Positions 1 through 6,550 of a stretch of 7,284 bases of DNA are shown piece after piece. The notes beneath the pieces are model-generated. The model ran no database searches and was not told where the DNA came from. It saw nothing but the letters and a program-made list of their open reading frames with translations. A program made the position numbers and the translations under genes. The number at the start of each line of letters is the position of its first letter. The stretch's first letter is position 1. This DNA comes from an uncultured Flavihumibacter sp. (GTDB lineage Bacteria > Bacteroidota > Bacteroidia > Chitinophagales > Chitinophagaceae): NCBI GenBank assembly GCA_946481605.1, contig CAMLPA010000160.1, positions 1-7,284 of the forward strand. Reading direction: 5' to 3'.

Positions 1-860
1 TGCCCCAGTTGGTAATCGTTCATGTCGTGCGCGGGCGTTACTTTCAATGCGCCGGTTCCAAATTCCTTGTCTACATATTCATCGAAAATGATGGGTATTT
101 TCCTGCCGATCAGCGGTACGATGGCGAACTTTCCTTTGAGGTGCGCGTAGCGCTCATCTTCAGGGTGAACACAGATGGCGGTATCGCCGAGAATAGTCTC
201 GGGGCGAACCGTGGCAATTACTACAGCATCATCGGTACCCTCTATAGCATAACGCAGGTGGTAGAATTTGCTCTGCGTTTCTTTAAAGATCACTTCTTCA
301 TCACTAAGGGCTGTTTTGGCTTTCGGATCCCAGTTGATCATTCTTTTGCCGCGGTAGATCAGTCCTTTTTCGTAGAGGTCCACAAAAACATTGATCACGC
401 TTTTGTAGTAATCTTCATCCATGGTGAAGTTCACGCGGTTCCAATCCAGGCTGCACCCCATTTTCCGGAGCTGCTGGAGGATAATGCCGCCGTATTCTTC
501 TTTCCAAGCCCAGGCATGTTCAAGGAACTGGGCCCTGCTCATGCTGCTTTTCGCGATGCCTTTTTCGCGCAGCATGCCCACTACTTTGGCTTCGGTGGCA
601 ATGGAGGCATGGTCGGTGCCAGGAACCCAGCATACATTTTTTCCCATCATCCGGGCCCTTCTTGCGAGGATGTCCTGGATGGAATTGTTCAGCAGGTGCC
701 CCATGTGCAATACCCCGGTCACATTGGGCGGAGGAATTACAATCGTATAGGCTTCCCGTTCATCGGGGGTGCTGTTAAAATATTGCTGATCCATCCAATG
801 TTGGTACCACCTGGCTTCCACATCGGAGGGCGTAAAATTCTTGGTCAGTTCCGTTGCCAT
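1..860 (-). CDS. valS: Valyl-tRNA synthetase, N-terminal part (cut by window edge)
   Basis: Class I aminoacyl-tRNA synthetase that charges tRNA-Val in the cytoplasm and hydrolyses mischarged Thr-tRNA-Val. Reading leftwards from the ATG at 858-860, 286 codons are visible, about a third of a normal ValS (roughly 870-950 residues); the stop lies outside the window. Visible landmarks: the N-terminal [12 protein letters not shown] segment, [13 protein letters not shown] at 42-54 containing the HIGH-type ATP signature (HMGH, 51-54), GTDHASIAT at 80-88, and NWDP at 175-178. The start of the CP1 editing domain follows, with [12 protein letters not shown] at 216-227 and TPAHDMNDY at 274-282, where the Asp matches the editing-site Asp of the family. 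The KMSKS loop and anticodon-binding domain are not in view. No Shine-Dalgarno sequence precedes the start, as is usual in Bacteroidota. A promoter box lies about 35 bp upstream and a terminator isolates the gene from the small gene behind it. The reading frame is intact. Confidence 0.97.
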   Translation of the reverse strand, partial: MATELTKNFTPSDVEARWYQHWMDQQYFNSTPDEREAYTIVIPPPNVTGVLHMGHLLNNSIQDILARRARMMGKNVCWVPGTDHASIATEAKVVGMLREKGIAKSSMSRAQFLEHAWAWKEEYGGIILQQLRKMGCSLDWNRVNFTMDEDYYKSVINVFVDLYEKGLIYRGKRMINWDPKAKTALSDEEVIFKETQSKFYHLRYAIEGTDDAVVIATVRPETILGDTAICVHPEDERYAHLKGKFAIVPLIGRKIPIIFDEYVDKEFGTGALKVTPAHDMNDYQLG

Positions 861-894
861 AAATGCTGCTGTTCAGTTTATTATATCAGGGCAG

Positions 895-902
895 CAAAGG
901 TA
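895..902 (-). promoter_or_regulatory. Putative -7 box of the valS promoter (TACCTTTG)
   Basis: On the minus strand the sequence reads TACCTTTGC, a full match to the Bacteroidetes -7 consensus TAnnTTTG, 34 bp before the valS ATG. No clear TTTG -33 element is found at the usual distance; a T-rich stretch lies further upstream. The position downstream of the terminator at 969-1004 supports independent transcription of valS. The call rests on consensus only. Confidence 0.5.
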
Positions 903-909
903 CAAAATA

Positions 910-925
910 AGCGGAAGGCTCCGCT
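910..925. repeat. Small perfect inverted repeat in the valS promoter region
   Basis: AGCGGA (910-915) and TCCGCT (920-925) form a perfect 6-bp stem with the 4-nt loop AGGC. It sits 8 bp upstream of the predicted valS -7 box, in the spacer between the -7 and -33 regions. In the valS direction it is followed by TATTTTG. It could be an operator, a weak second terminator for the gene behind it, or chance. Confidence 0.4.
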
Positions 926-968
926 ATGGAAAAAGACGGTGTTTGTAACGGTATTTTCACCTATGGAT

Positions 969-1004
969 AAAAAAATGTCCGGCGCAAACCATTGCCCCGG
1001 ACAT
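969..1004 (-). terminator. Rho-independent terminator after the membrane microprotein gene
   Basis: In minus-strand RNA an 8-bp stem (ATGUCCGG paired with CCGGACAU, 997-1004 with 975-982) continues through one G-G mismatch into a 4-bp stem (GCAA/UUGC) closed by a UGGU tetraloop. Seven U residues follow directly (969-975; the last stem base pair is part of the run). This is a textbook intrinsic terminator. On the plus strand no T-run follows the hairpin, so it acts leftwards only. It lies 46 bp beyond the stop of the small gene at 1050-1163 and separates it from valS. Confidence 0.9.
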
Positions 1005-1049
1005 ACTAAGAACCGTCCGTAAATATGTATTACGAGGAATGCTTAAAAA

Positions 1050-1163
1050 CTAAGCGTTCCAGGCGAAATAAGTAACGATCGCAATGATTGCGAAAAAAAT
1101 CACTGCAAAAAGAACAGCTTTCCCAGCCTCGTTGGAATGCGTAATTGAATCAGACTTTTTCAT
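1050..1163 (-). CDS. 37-residue single-pass membrane microprotein, function unknown
   Basis: An ATG at 1161-1163 opens a 37-codon frame ending in TAG at 1050-1052. The protein starts MKKSDSITHSNEAGKAV, a polar and mildly charged N-terminus of about 16 residues. One hydrophobic helix follows (about 17-34, rich in Ile, Val, Phe and Ala), ending YFAWNA at the C-terminus. The length and hydrophobicity suit a single transmembrane span. The gene is supported by the strong terminator just downstream, which has no other obvious gene to serve, and by a plausible promoter box upstream (1187-1195). There is no clear Shine-Dalgarno sequence. It does not belong to any family I recognise. Small one-helix proteins often act as accessory subunits of membrane complexes or transporters, but nothing here points to a partner. 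Most automatic gene callers would skip it because of its size. Confidence 0.6.
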   Translation of the reverse strand: MKKSDSITHSNEAGKAVLFAVIFFAIIAIVTYFAWNA

Positions 1164-1186
1164 GGTCCAAACATTTTAAAGATTAA

Positions 1187-1195
1187 CAAAAGCTA
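1187..1195 (-). promoter_or_regulatory. Possible -7 box for the membrane microprotein (TAGCTTTTG)
   Basis: The minus strand reads TAGCTTTTG, one base from the TAnnTTTG consensus (or an exact match with one extra T), 23 bp before the ATG of the small gene. No TTG/TTTG -33 element is evident upstream. Weak evidence, mainly positional. Confidence 0.3.
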
Positions 1196-1295
1196 CTTTA
1201 AAAAGGGTTGAGCGATTAGGCTTTTCGGGGGGTAGTGGATAAAATTGGTCCCTGGCTCGTGAAGAAGTTTATCTGCAATCGTTGTGGTCCTATGC

Positions 1296-1323
1296 TTGTA
1301 TAATTACGAAAGTAATAGCTTTT
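1296..1323 (+). promoter_or_regulatory. Possible promoter of the exonuclease/GIY-YIG gene
   Basis: TTG (1296-1298) and TAGCTTTT (1316-1323) are separated by 17 bp and resemble the Bacteroidetes -33/-7 pair, with one mismatch in the -7 box. This would give a leader of roughly 65 nt before the TTG start at 1396. A perfect TATAAT occurs at 1299-1304 but has no well-placed -35 partner. A closer box-like string, TAATTTG, occurs near 1370. The rest of 1164-1395 shows no gene. Confidence 0.25.
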
Positions 1324-1395
1324 CCCGGAAATACCAAGTTTTTGGACCTGAAAACTGCCGTTAAAAATGTAATTTGCCGGTAAACAAACTCGGTC

Positions 1396-2871
1396 TTGGA
1401 ATACGCTATTGTGGATATTGAAACTACCGGCGGGCATGCTTCAGCGAACGGCATTACCGAGATTGCGATCATCCTGCACGATGGGGTTCAGGTAACCGGA
1501 AAGTTCGAAACACTGGTAAACCCACATCAACTGATTCCTCGATATGTAGAATCCCTCACCGGCATTACCAATGCGATGGTGGCCATGGCTCCTTCCTTTA
1601 GTGAAATTGCTGACAAAGTTTATAACTTGTTGAACAACAGAGTTTTCATTGCGCACAATGTGAATTTTGATTATTCTTTCATTAAATATCACCTCGACCG
1701 GCATGGCGTTGTATGGCAGGCTCCTAAGTTGTGTACAGTTCGGCTGAGCCGTAAAGTTTTTCCCGGACACCCCTCTTATAGCCTGGGAAAAATTTGCAGG
1801 ACGCTTGATATTTCCGTAGACAACCGGCACCGGGCAATGGGGGATGCGCTCGCCACTACTAAATTGTGGGAGAAGTTACTTGCAGAGGGCGGAGAACCAG
1901 TGATCCGGGAGTTCCTGAAACGAGGTTCCGGCGAGCAATCTGTTCCGCTTTACCTCGATACGAATGAAGTGTATTCCCTGCCCCGCATCCCGGGTGTTTA
2001 CTACTTCCTGGATAATAAAGGTGATGTGGTGTATGTAGGCAAAGCCCTTGATCTCCGGCAACGGGTGCTTAGTCATTTTTCAAATAACAAGTCCGGCCGG
2101 CAGAAACAGGAATTTCTCCGCAATGTCCACAAAGTCAAATATGTACCTGTTCCCAATGAACTGATGGCTTTCCTGTTGGAAGAAGCCGAGATCAAAAGGC
2201 TCTGGCCCCGCTACAACCGCAGCCAGAAGCGTCCCGCACAGAAATATGGTCTTTTCTCTTACGAGGACGGGCGGGGTTATCTCCGGCTCGCGGTAGAGAA
2301 AATGAGTCGTGGCAGCAAACCGCTTTACAGCTTCGGGCTGATCACAGAAGGCCGTAACCTGCTGCACCAGATGGTTCGGACGCATTTATTGTGCCCCAGG
2401 CTTACGCATATTGCATCCACGGCAACACTTTGTTCGGGAAATGCTGATTGCGCATGTACGCTCAGTACTGAAATGTACAATGCCAGGGTGCTGGAAGCGA
2501 TCGCCGCACTAAGAAAAGCTTTGCCCAGCTATGCGTTGCTGGAGCCTGTTCCAGGTGGTTATCCCTTCGTAAAAAAGTGGAGTCCGCCCATTGTGCGGAG
2601 GAAAAGCGAAGGACTTTTTGATGAAGAGGCTCCAGCCTGGTTCTCCCTGAAGCCCGCCCGGAAAATACCCGAAAAGGCAATGGTGAGCAGTTGCATCCTG
2701 ATCGAAGACGGCGCGTTTTATGGAATGGGCTATGTGCCTTCCTCCATAACGGTGAAGCCGGAAACCCTCAAGCAGTACCTTGTTCCATACCCTGATAACG
2801 ATTACCTCCGTGGATTGGTGAACCGCCATGCTGCTTTGTATCCTGAAAAAGTAATTGAAGTTAAACTTTAG
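1396..2871 (+). CDS. DEDDh exonuclease (DnaQ-like) fused to a UvrC/Cho-type GIY-YIG endonuclease domain
   Basis: A predicted 491-residue DNA-processing nuclease. Residues 1-165 form a DnaQ/epsilon-type 3'-5' exonuclease with all DEDDh residues: D7 and E9 in VDIETTG, D92 in HNVNFD, H145 and D150 in HRAMGD. Residues about 195-275 form a GIY-YIG domain: PGVYYF (199-204), VVYVGKA (211-217), R223 and E262 just before IKRLWPRYN, matching the UvrC N-terminal catalytic pattern. Next comes a four-cysteine stretch, C333, C346, C352 and C354, where UvrC and Cho have their cysteine cluster. The remainder (about 365-491) has no domain I recognise. Similar fusions are annotated as DNA polymerase III epsilon or exonuclease proteins in Bacteroidota and mycobacteria; a role in repair incision or processing is inferred. 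TTG at 1396 is the start because TAA lies in frame at 1381-1383 and MEYAIVDIETTG is the expected family N-terminus. It is unlikely to be the replicative proofreading subunit. Confidence 0.92.
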   Translation: MEYAIVDIETTGGHASANGITEIAIILHDGVQVTGKFETLVNPHQLIPRYVESLTGITNAMVAMAPSFSEIADKVYNLLNNRVFIAHNVNFDYSFIKYHLDRHGVVWQAPKLCTVRLSRKVFPGHPSYSLGKICRTLDISVDNRHRAMGDALATTKLWEKLLAEGGEPVIREFLKRGSGEQSVPLYLDTNEVYSLPRIPGVYYFLDNKGDVVYVGKALDLRQRVLSHFSNNKSGRQKQEFLRNVHKVKYVPVPNELMAFLLEEAEIKRLWPRYNRSQKRPAQKYGLFSYEDGRGYLRLAVEKMSRGSKPLYSFGLITEGRNLLHQMVRTHLLCPRLTHIASTATLCSGNADCACTLSTEMYNARVLEAIAALRKALPSYALLEPVPGGYPFVKKWSPPIVRRKSEGLFDEEAPAWFSLKPARKIPEKAMVSSCILIEDGAFYGMGYVPSSITVKPETLKQYLVPYPDNDYLRGLVNRHAALYPEKVIEVKL

Positions 2872-2888
2872 GTTCAGATAACCGCAGC

Positions 2889-2912
2889 CATATTCGGTAG
2901 TATATGAATATG
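2889..2912. repeat. Inverted repeat after the nuclease gene
   Basis: CATATTC (2889-2895) and GAATATG (2906-2912) make a perfect 7-bp, AT-rich stem around a 10-nt loop, starting 18 bp after the nuclease stop codon. No T-run follows on either strand, so it is at best a weak terminator or an mRNA 3'-end stabiliser. It may be chance given the base composition. Confidence 0.3.
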
Positions 2913-3295
2913 CGTTAATTCAATTCAGTACGCTGTTGGCTATTCGTTTTAAATTCTGACCTCTTGTTTTAAATATTAACTTCAACAGAACCCGTTTATC
3001 TATTTTCAGATTTAAAATCTCCTTCACATCCATTTTCTAAACAATTGCACTCTTTCGTATTCTATCCCATACTTTCTGTTTATTTAATTAATATTTTAAT
3101 CCCATTACGCATCCTTCATTTTTAATTTTATTCCGGCTTTCAATCAAATTTACAGGTACTTCAGATACTAAAACCCGCTGCGTTTTTTTCTACCTTAATT
3201 TCCCGTTTTTTTACCAGCGACATCTCGGTGTTTTCACCAAAAGAAATGTTATTCCTGCAATGACTTCATCACCAATCATCCAATGTCGATGGTCG

Positions 3296-3323
3296 TTTGT
3301 GGCGGAATAATCACTTAACTTTA
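3296..3323 (+). promoter_or_regulatory. Putative promoter of the molybdenum cofactor operon
   Basis: TTTG (3296-3299) and TAACTTTA (3316-3323) resemble the Bacteroidetes -33 (TTTG) and -7 (TAnnTTTG) elements, with one mismatch in the -7 box and a 16-bp spacer, slightly short. Transcription would begin near 3330, leaving a very short leader before the TTG at 3339. It favours that start over the in-frame TTG at 3297, which would lie inside the promoter. Confidence 0.45.
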
Positions 3324-3338
3324 GCGCAAACAAATTCC

Positions 3339-4379
3339 TTGAACTATTATTCTGCTCATACCAGGTTGCCTTTTATCGGAGATGCAGGGCAACGCAAGCT
3401 TTCAGCGGGCCGTGTACTGGTAGTGGGCGCGGGCGGTTTAGGCTGTCCCTGCCTTCAATTGCTCACCAGTGCAGGCATTGGTACGATTGGGATTGCGGAT
3501 TTTGATGTGGTGGAATTGTCTAACCTGCAAAGGCAATTGCTTTATTCTGAAAAAGACCTGGGACGAAAAAAAGCATGGGTGGCGAAGGAGCATCTCTTAC
3601 AAAGAAATGCTGGGGTTCAAATAAATGTTCACGATGTGTTTGTAGAAAAGCACAATGTGCAACAACTGTTGTCAGGATATGATATTGTGGTGGATGCCAC
3701 GGATAACTTCCTGGTGCGCTACCTGTTAAATGATGCCTGCGTTGTGCTGGACAAACCATGGGTATATGGCGCCATTCACCGGGAAGAAGGGCAGTGCGCC
3801 GTATTCAACCTGAAGGGGAGCGCTACTTTGCGTGATCTTTTCCCTGAACCTGCTTCTAATGCGATTCCTTCCTGCGCGGTGATTGGCGCGTATAATATTA
3901 CCACTGCGCTCGTGGGCGGGCTGATGGCGAATGAAGTGTTGAAAGTCTTGCTGGAACTTGATGGTACGCTCGTGAACCAGCTTTTACTGTTAGATGCGCT
4001 GGGGTTGAAGTTCAGAACTATGGCATTTGCAGCCGATCCTGAGAACAGAGTTTTGGCCTTGCAAAGATTTAATACGCAAGTGCCGGTACTGGAAATTGGG
4101 TGGTCGGAATTGCAGCAAATGATGGCAGCAAAAGCAGTGCGTTTGATTGATGTGCGCACGGAAACCGAGCGGGATGTTTGCTCCATCGGAGGCGAACACA
4201 TTCAGCTTGAAACATGCCTGGCCGGTAACCACGACCTTCTTCCTGACCAGGTAATCGTTTTTTATTGTGCCTCAGGCGTAAGAAGTGCTGTGGCTGCGAA
4301 AGCATTCAGCGAAAAAAACTATCCTTCAGTATTTAGTTTAACTGGCGGTATCCGCAAGGTGCAAGCCGATTTGCCGTAA
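3339..4379 (+). CDS. moeB: MoeB/ThiF-type adenylyltransferase with C-terminal rhodanese domain
   Basis: An E1-like enzyme that adenylates the C-terminal Gly-Gly of a sulfur carrier. Here this is most likely MoaD, given the molybdenum cofactor genes that follow; ThiS or a shared role is possible. The rhodanese tail would pass on persulfide sulfur. Residues 1-235 are the ThiF fold: nucleotide loop GAGGLG (30-35), ADFD (53-56), NLQRQ with R65, K78, and DATDN (119-123). C179 in PSCAVIG matches the family's conserved cysteine. The two CxxC zinc pairs of E. coli MoeB are absent (LRDLFPEP and DPENRV stand there), as in a zinc-free subgroup. Residues about 250-346 are rhodanese-like, with DVR at 271-273 and the active loop CASGVRS with C310. 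TTG at 3339 gives the family-like start MNYYSAHTRLP (346 residues). An in-frame TTG at 3297 would add 14 residues but overlaps the promoter. First gene of the operon, 12 bp before moaCB. Confidence 0.9.
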   Translation: MNYYSAHTRLPFIGDAGQRKLSAGRVLVVGAGGLGCPCLQLLTSAGIGTIGIADFDVVELSNLQRQLLYSEKDLGRKKAWVAKEHLLQRNAGVQINVHDVFVEKHNVQQLLSGYDIVVDATDNFLVRYLLNDACVVLDKPWVYGAIHREEGQCAVFNLKGSATLRDLFPEPASNAIPSCAVIGAYNITTALVGGLMANEVLKVLLELDGTLVNQLLLLDALGLKFRTMAFAADPENRVLALQRFNTQVPVLEIGWSELQQMMAAKAVRLIDVRTETERDVCSIGGEHIQLETCLAGNHDLLPDQVIVFYCASGVRSAVAAKAFSEKNYPSVFSLTGGIRKVQADLP

Positions 4380-4391
4380 ATTAGCGCTATC

Positions 4392-5342
4392 ATGCGCGAC
4401 ATTACCCACAAAACAACTACGCTGCGTACCGCTTTGGCCACCGGTATCGTCTTCTGCTCTGAAAATACACTCGAAACCATCAGGGCCGGGCATCTTCCCA
4501 AAGGAAACCTGTTCGATGTGGCGCGTGCTGCTGGCTTCGTTGGCGCAAAAAGTACGCCCATGCTGCTTCCGCATTGTCATCCGGTAATGATTGATGGGAT
4601 GGACATCTGGTTCGAGTTCCTGGAAAAAGAGAAACACGAAGCGTTTTTTGGAGCAGCGATCCATGGAAGAACGGGCATCGTGATCATGGGAGAAGCGTGT
4701 TCCATCGGTAGAACCGGCATTGAAATGGAAATGCTTACCGGCGTTTCCGTGGCCGCATTGGAAATATATGATATGCTGAAGCCTGTAGATACCGCTTTGG
4801 AGATAGGAGGAATCAAGCTCTTAGAGAAGAAAGGTGGCAAATCTGACAGAAAAAAATATTTCAATACCCCGCCCACATGCGCCGTGTTGGTTTGCTCCGA
4901 TTCTACGGCAGAAGGAAAGCGGGAAGACAAAAGCGGTAAACTCATCATGGAAATGCTTACTGCTGTAAACGCGAACGTAAAACACTACAGTATTGTTCCT
5001 GATGAAAAACAAACCATCCAGGAAAAAATACGGGAATGGGTGAACGAAGATGTGCATTTTGTTTTTACGACAGGTGGAACAGGATTAGGGCCGCGCGACA
5101 ATACCGTTTCCGCTGTAAAGGAAATACTGGAACGCGATGCGGATGGTATTACAGAAGCCATGCGTGCTTTCGGTCAGCAGCGTACGCCACTTGCCATGAT
5201 GAGCAGGGGGGTGGCTGGCTCCATCGCGGAAACCCTGATTGTAACCCTTCCCGGAAGTACTGATGGCGCACGGGAAAGTCTGGAAGCCATACTGCCAGCG
5301 GTTTTTCATGCCAGGAAAATGATGAAGGGCGGCGGTCATTAA
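4392..5342 (+). CDS. moaCB: Bifunctional MoaC-MoaB/Mog molybdenum cofactor biosynthesis protein
   Basis: A fusion of two Moco enzymes acting at different steps. Residues 1-158 are MoaC, which with MoaA converts GTP to cyclic pyranopterin monophosphate. Visible are K53 in AKS, HCHP (61-64), EMEMLTGVSVAAL (111-123), YDMLK (126-130) and LLEKKGGKS (143-151), covering the conserved His, Glu, Asp and Lys residues of the family. Residues about 160-316 are a MoaB/MogA-type domain, which adenylates molybdopterin with ATP: CSDS (168-171), TTGGTGLGPRD (226-236), MMSRG (269-273) and LPGS (286-289). Each half has about its normal length and the frame runs through a short KKYFNTPP linker. MoaC-MoaB fusions are known in Bacteroidota. 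The ATG at 4392 gives MRDITHK, a normal MoaC N-terminus. No Shine-Dalgarno sequence is seen. It lies 12 bp after moeB and 23 bp before moeA, so co-transcription is expected. Confidence 0.96.
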   Translation: MRDITHKTTTLRTALATGIVFCSENTLETIRAGHLPKGNLFDVARAAGFVGAKSTPMLLPHCHPVMIDGMDIWFEFLEKEKHEAFFGAAIHGRTGIVIMGEACSIGRTGIEMEMLTGVSVAALEIYDMLKPVDTALEIGGIKLLEKKGGKSDRKKYFNTPPTCAVLVCSDSTAEGKREDKSGKLIMEMLTAVNANVKHYSIVPDEKQTIQEKIREWVNEDVHFVFTTGGTGLGPRDNTVSAVKEILERDADGITEAMRAFGQQRTPLAMMSRGVAGSIAETLIVTLPGSTDGARESLEAILPAVFHARKMMKGGGH

Positions 5343-5365
5343 TCCATCTCACAGAAAATAATTCC

Positions 5366-6550
5366 ATGCACTCATTTCAGGAAGCCCAACAAATCATTGC
5401 TGCGGAAGCCGTATTTCCACGCACGGAACTTGTTCCGCTGGATAAGGCCATTGGTCGTATGCTCGCAGCAGATGTTTATGCCGACCGGGATTATCCGCCA
5501 TTTAACCGGGCAGCCATGGACGGCTTTGCTTTGCGTTCCGGAGAGCTGGCAGATGGGATTCGTGTATTCACTATCGTTGATACCATTTATGCGGGAACGG
5601 TGCCGTCAGCACCGGCCGGCCCGGGCACTTGTTACAGGATCATGACAGGAGCGGCCGTTCCTGAAGAAATGGATGTGGTGATAAGAGTGGAAGATACTGT
5701 GGAAGAGGATGGGGTAATGACCACTACAAATATTTCCTTCAAACCCTTTCTGAACATAGCCCGGCAGGGTGAAGATGCACGGTTGGGTGACCGGGTGTTG
5801 AGGAGTCCTTTGAGGTGTTCCGCTTCGGTATTGAGTGTGTTGGCAACAGTCGGAAAGAGTACCGTTGAAGTATATGCGCTTCCTTCAATAGCATTGGTCA
5901 CGACTGGTAACGAAGTGGTGGCGCCTGATCAGGTTCCGGCTCCGGTCCAGATCAGGAACAGCAATGCAGCTCTGCTGAAGGGATTGTTGAAAGAAAAAGG
6001 GTTGGCGCCAGAACTGGTTTTTCACCTGCCCGATGATCCTGTGGTAATGGAACCTGTGCTGCAGGAAAGTCTTTCCCGTGATATCGTGATTACCTGTGGC
6101 GGCGTATCTGCCGGAGATGCAGATTTTGTTCCCGGATTATGGAAGAAGCTGGGGGTGCGCGAATTGTTCCATAAAGTAGCCATAAAGCCGGGTAAGCCGA
6201 TATGGTGCGGAAGAACAGCAGAAGGAACGATGGTATTTTCGCTGCCCGGAAACCCTTTTTCGTGTCTTGTTACGTTTAAATTGTTCGTGGAAGTCTATCT
6301 GGACCTCTGCCATGGTGGGGAATTAAAAGCTTTTCGTGAAGCCATGTTCAGCGGCGCAAGGCAAAAACGTTCAGCGCTGGATGAATTTTTCCCGGCGCGT
6401 TTTATTGATGGGGGCTTTGATGTGGAGCCGCTGCCTTACCGTGGCTCAGGTGATGTGTTGGCTGCTAAGGACGCTGATGTGTTGGCCTGGCAACCGGCAG
6501 CCCGGTATACCATAGCGCAGGAACGCATTAAAGTATTGCCTTTACGTTAG
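5366..6550 (+). CDS. moeA: Molybdopterin molybdenumtransferase MoeA
   Basis: Cytoplasmic enzyme that inserts molybdate into adenylylated molybdopterin, the step after the MoaB/Mog domain encoded just upstream. At 394 residues it is of usual length for MoeA (about 400). Motifs in order: PPFNRAAMDGFA (44-55) with D52; MTGAAVP (93-99); the MoCF-biosynthesis core with TTGNEV (179-184), GGVSAGDAD (245-253), KPGKP (274-278) and LPGNPFS (293-299); then a C-terminal domain IV ending VLPLR. The catalytic-site acids equivalent to E. coli MoeA E188 and D228 appear as E183 and an Asp in GDAD. The ATG at 5366 gives MHSFQEAQQII, a normal start. It is the last gene of the cluster in view. Its stop codon lies inside the 3' end of the opposing regulator gene (9-bp overlap), with no terminator hairpin between them. 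Confidence 0.97.
   Translation: MHSFQEAQQIIAAEAVFPRTELVPLDKAIGRMLAADVYADRDYPPFNRAAMDGFALRSGELADGIRVFTIVDTIYAGTVPSAPAGPGTCYRIMTGAAVPEEMDVVIRVEDTVEEDGVMTTTNISFKPFLNIARQGEDARLGDRVLRSPLRCSASVLSVLATVGKSTVEVYALPSIALVTTGNEVVAPDQVPAPVQIRNSNAALLKGLLKEKGLAPELVFHLPDDPVVMEPVLQESLSRDIVITCGGVSAGDADFVPGLWKKLGVRELFHKVAIKPGKPIWCGRTAEGTMVFSLPGNPFSCLVTFKLFVEVYLDLCHGGELKAFREAMFSGARQKRSALDEFFPARFIDGGFDVEPLPYRGSGDVLAAKDADVLAWQPAARYTIAQERIKVLPLR

Larger units (their letters stand above)
2872..3338. other. AT-rich, pyrimidine-skewed intergenic region, no convincing gene
   Basis: This gap between the nuclease stop and the MoeB start has no plus-strand coding sequence I would accept. The plus strand is strongly pyrimidine-biased: 3061-3120 has only 17 purines in 60 bases, 2 of them G. 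No strong terminator follows the nuclease gene; only an AT-rich inverted repeat (2889-2912) is seen. On the minus strand a TAAATTTG box (3145-3152) matches the Bacteroidetes -7 consensus. About 110 bp beyond it lies a 37-codon ATG frame (2920-3033) encoding a Lys/Leu-rich peptide, possibly chance in purine-rich sequence. GGTG-TTTT-CACC near 3229-3240 is a 4-bp hairpin without a T-run. The right end carries the operon promoter. Confidence 0.7.

Noticed and set aside
9..1022. Long 337-codon open frame on the plus strand
   Set aside because: It runs antisense to valS, whose motifs (HMGH, TVRPET) are unmistakable. The plus-strand translation shows no domain and crosses the terminator and valS promoter; it is a by-product of valS codon use.
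861..1049. T-box or other tRNA-responsive leader before valS
   Set aside because: No T-box or specifier-loop structure is seen, the predicted leader is only about 30 nt, and T-boxes are not typical of Bacteroidota.
3229..3240. GGTG-TTTT-CACC hairpin as a terminator
   Set aside because: The stem has only 4 bp, no T-run follows on either strand, and it stands far from the end of the preceding gene.
3259..3269. TGA-N5-TCA near the operon promoter as an FNR/CRP operator
   Set aside because: FNR and CRP half-sites are TGA-N6-TCA with flanking TT/AA or TG/CA. This one has the wrong spacing and lacks the flanks.
3297..3338. 14-residue N-terminal extension of MoeB from the TTG at 3297
   Set aside because: It overlaps the predicted promoter and the extra residues do not resemble the family N-terminus, whereas MNYYSAHTRLP from 3339 does.
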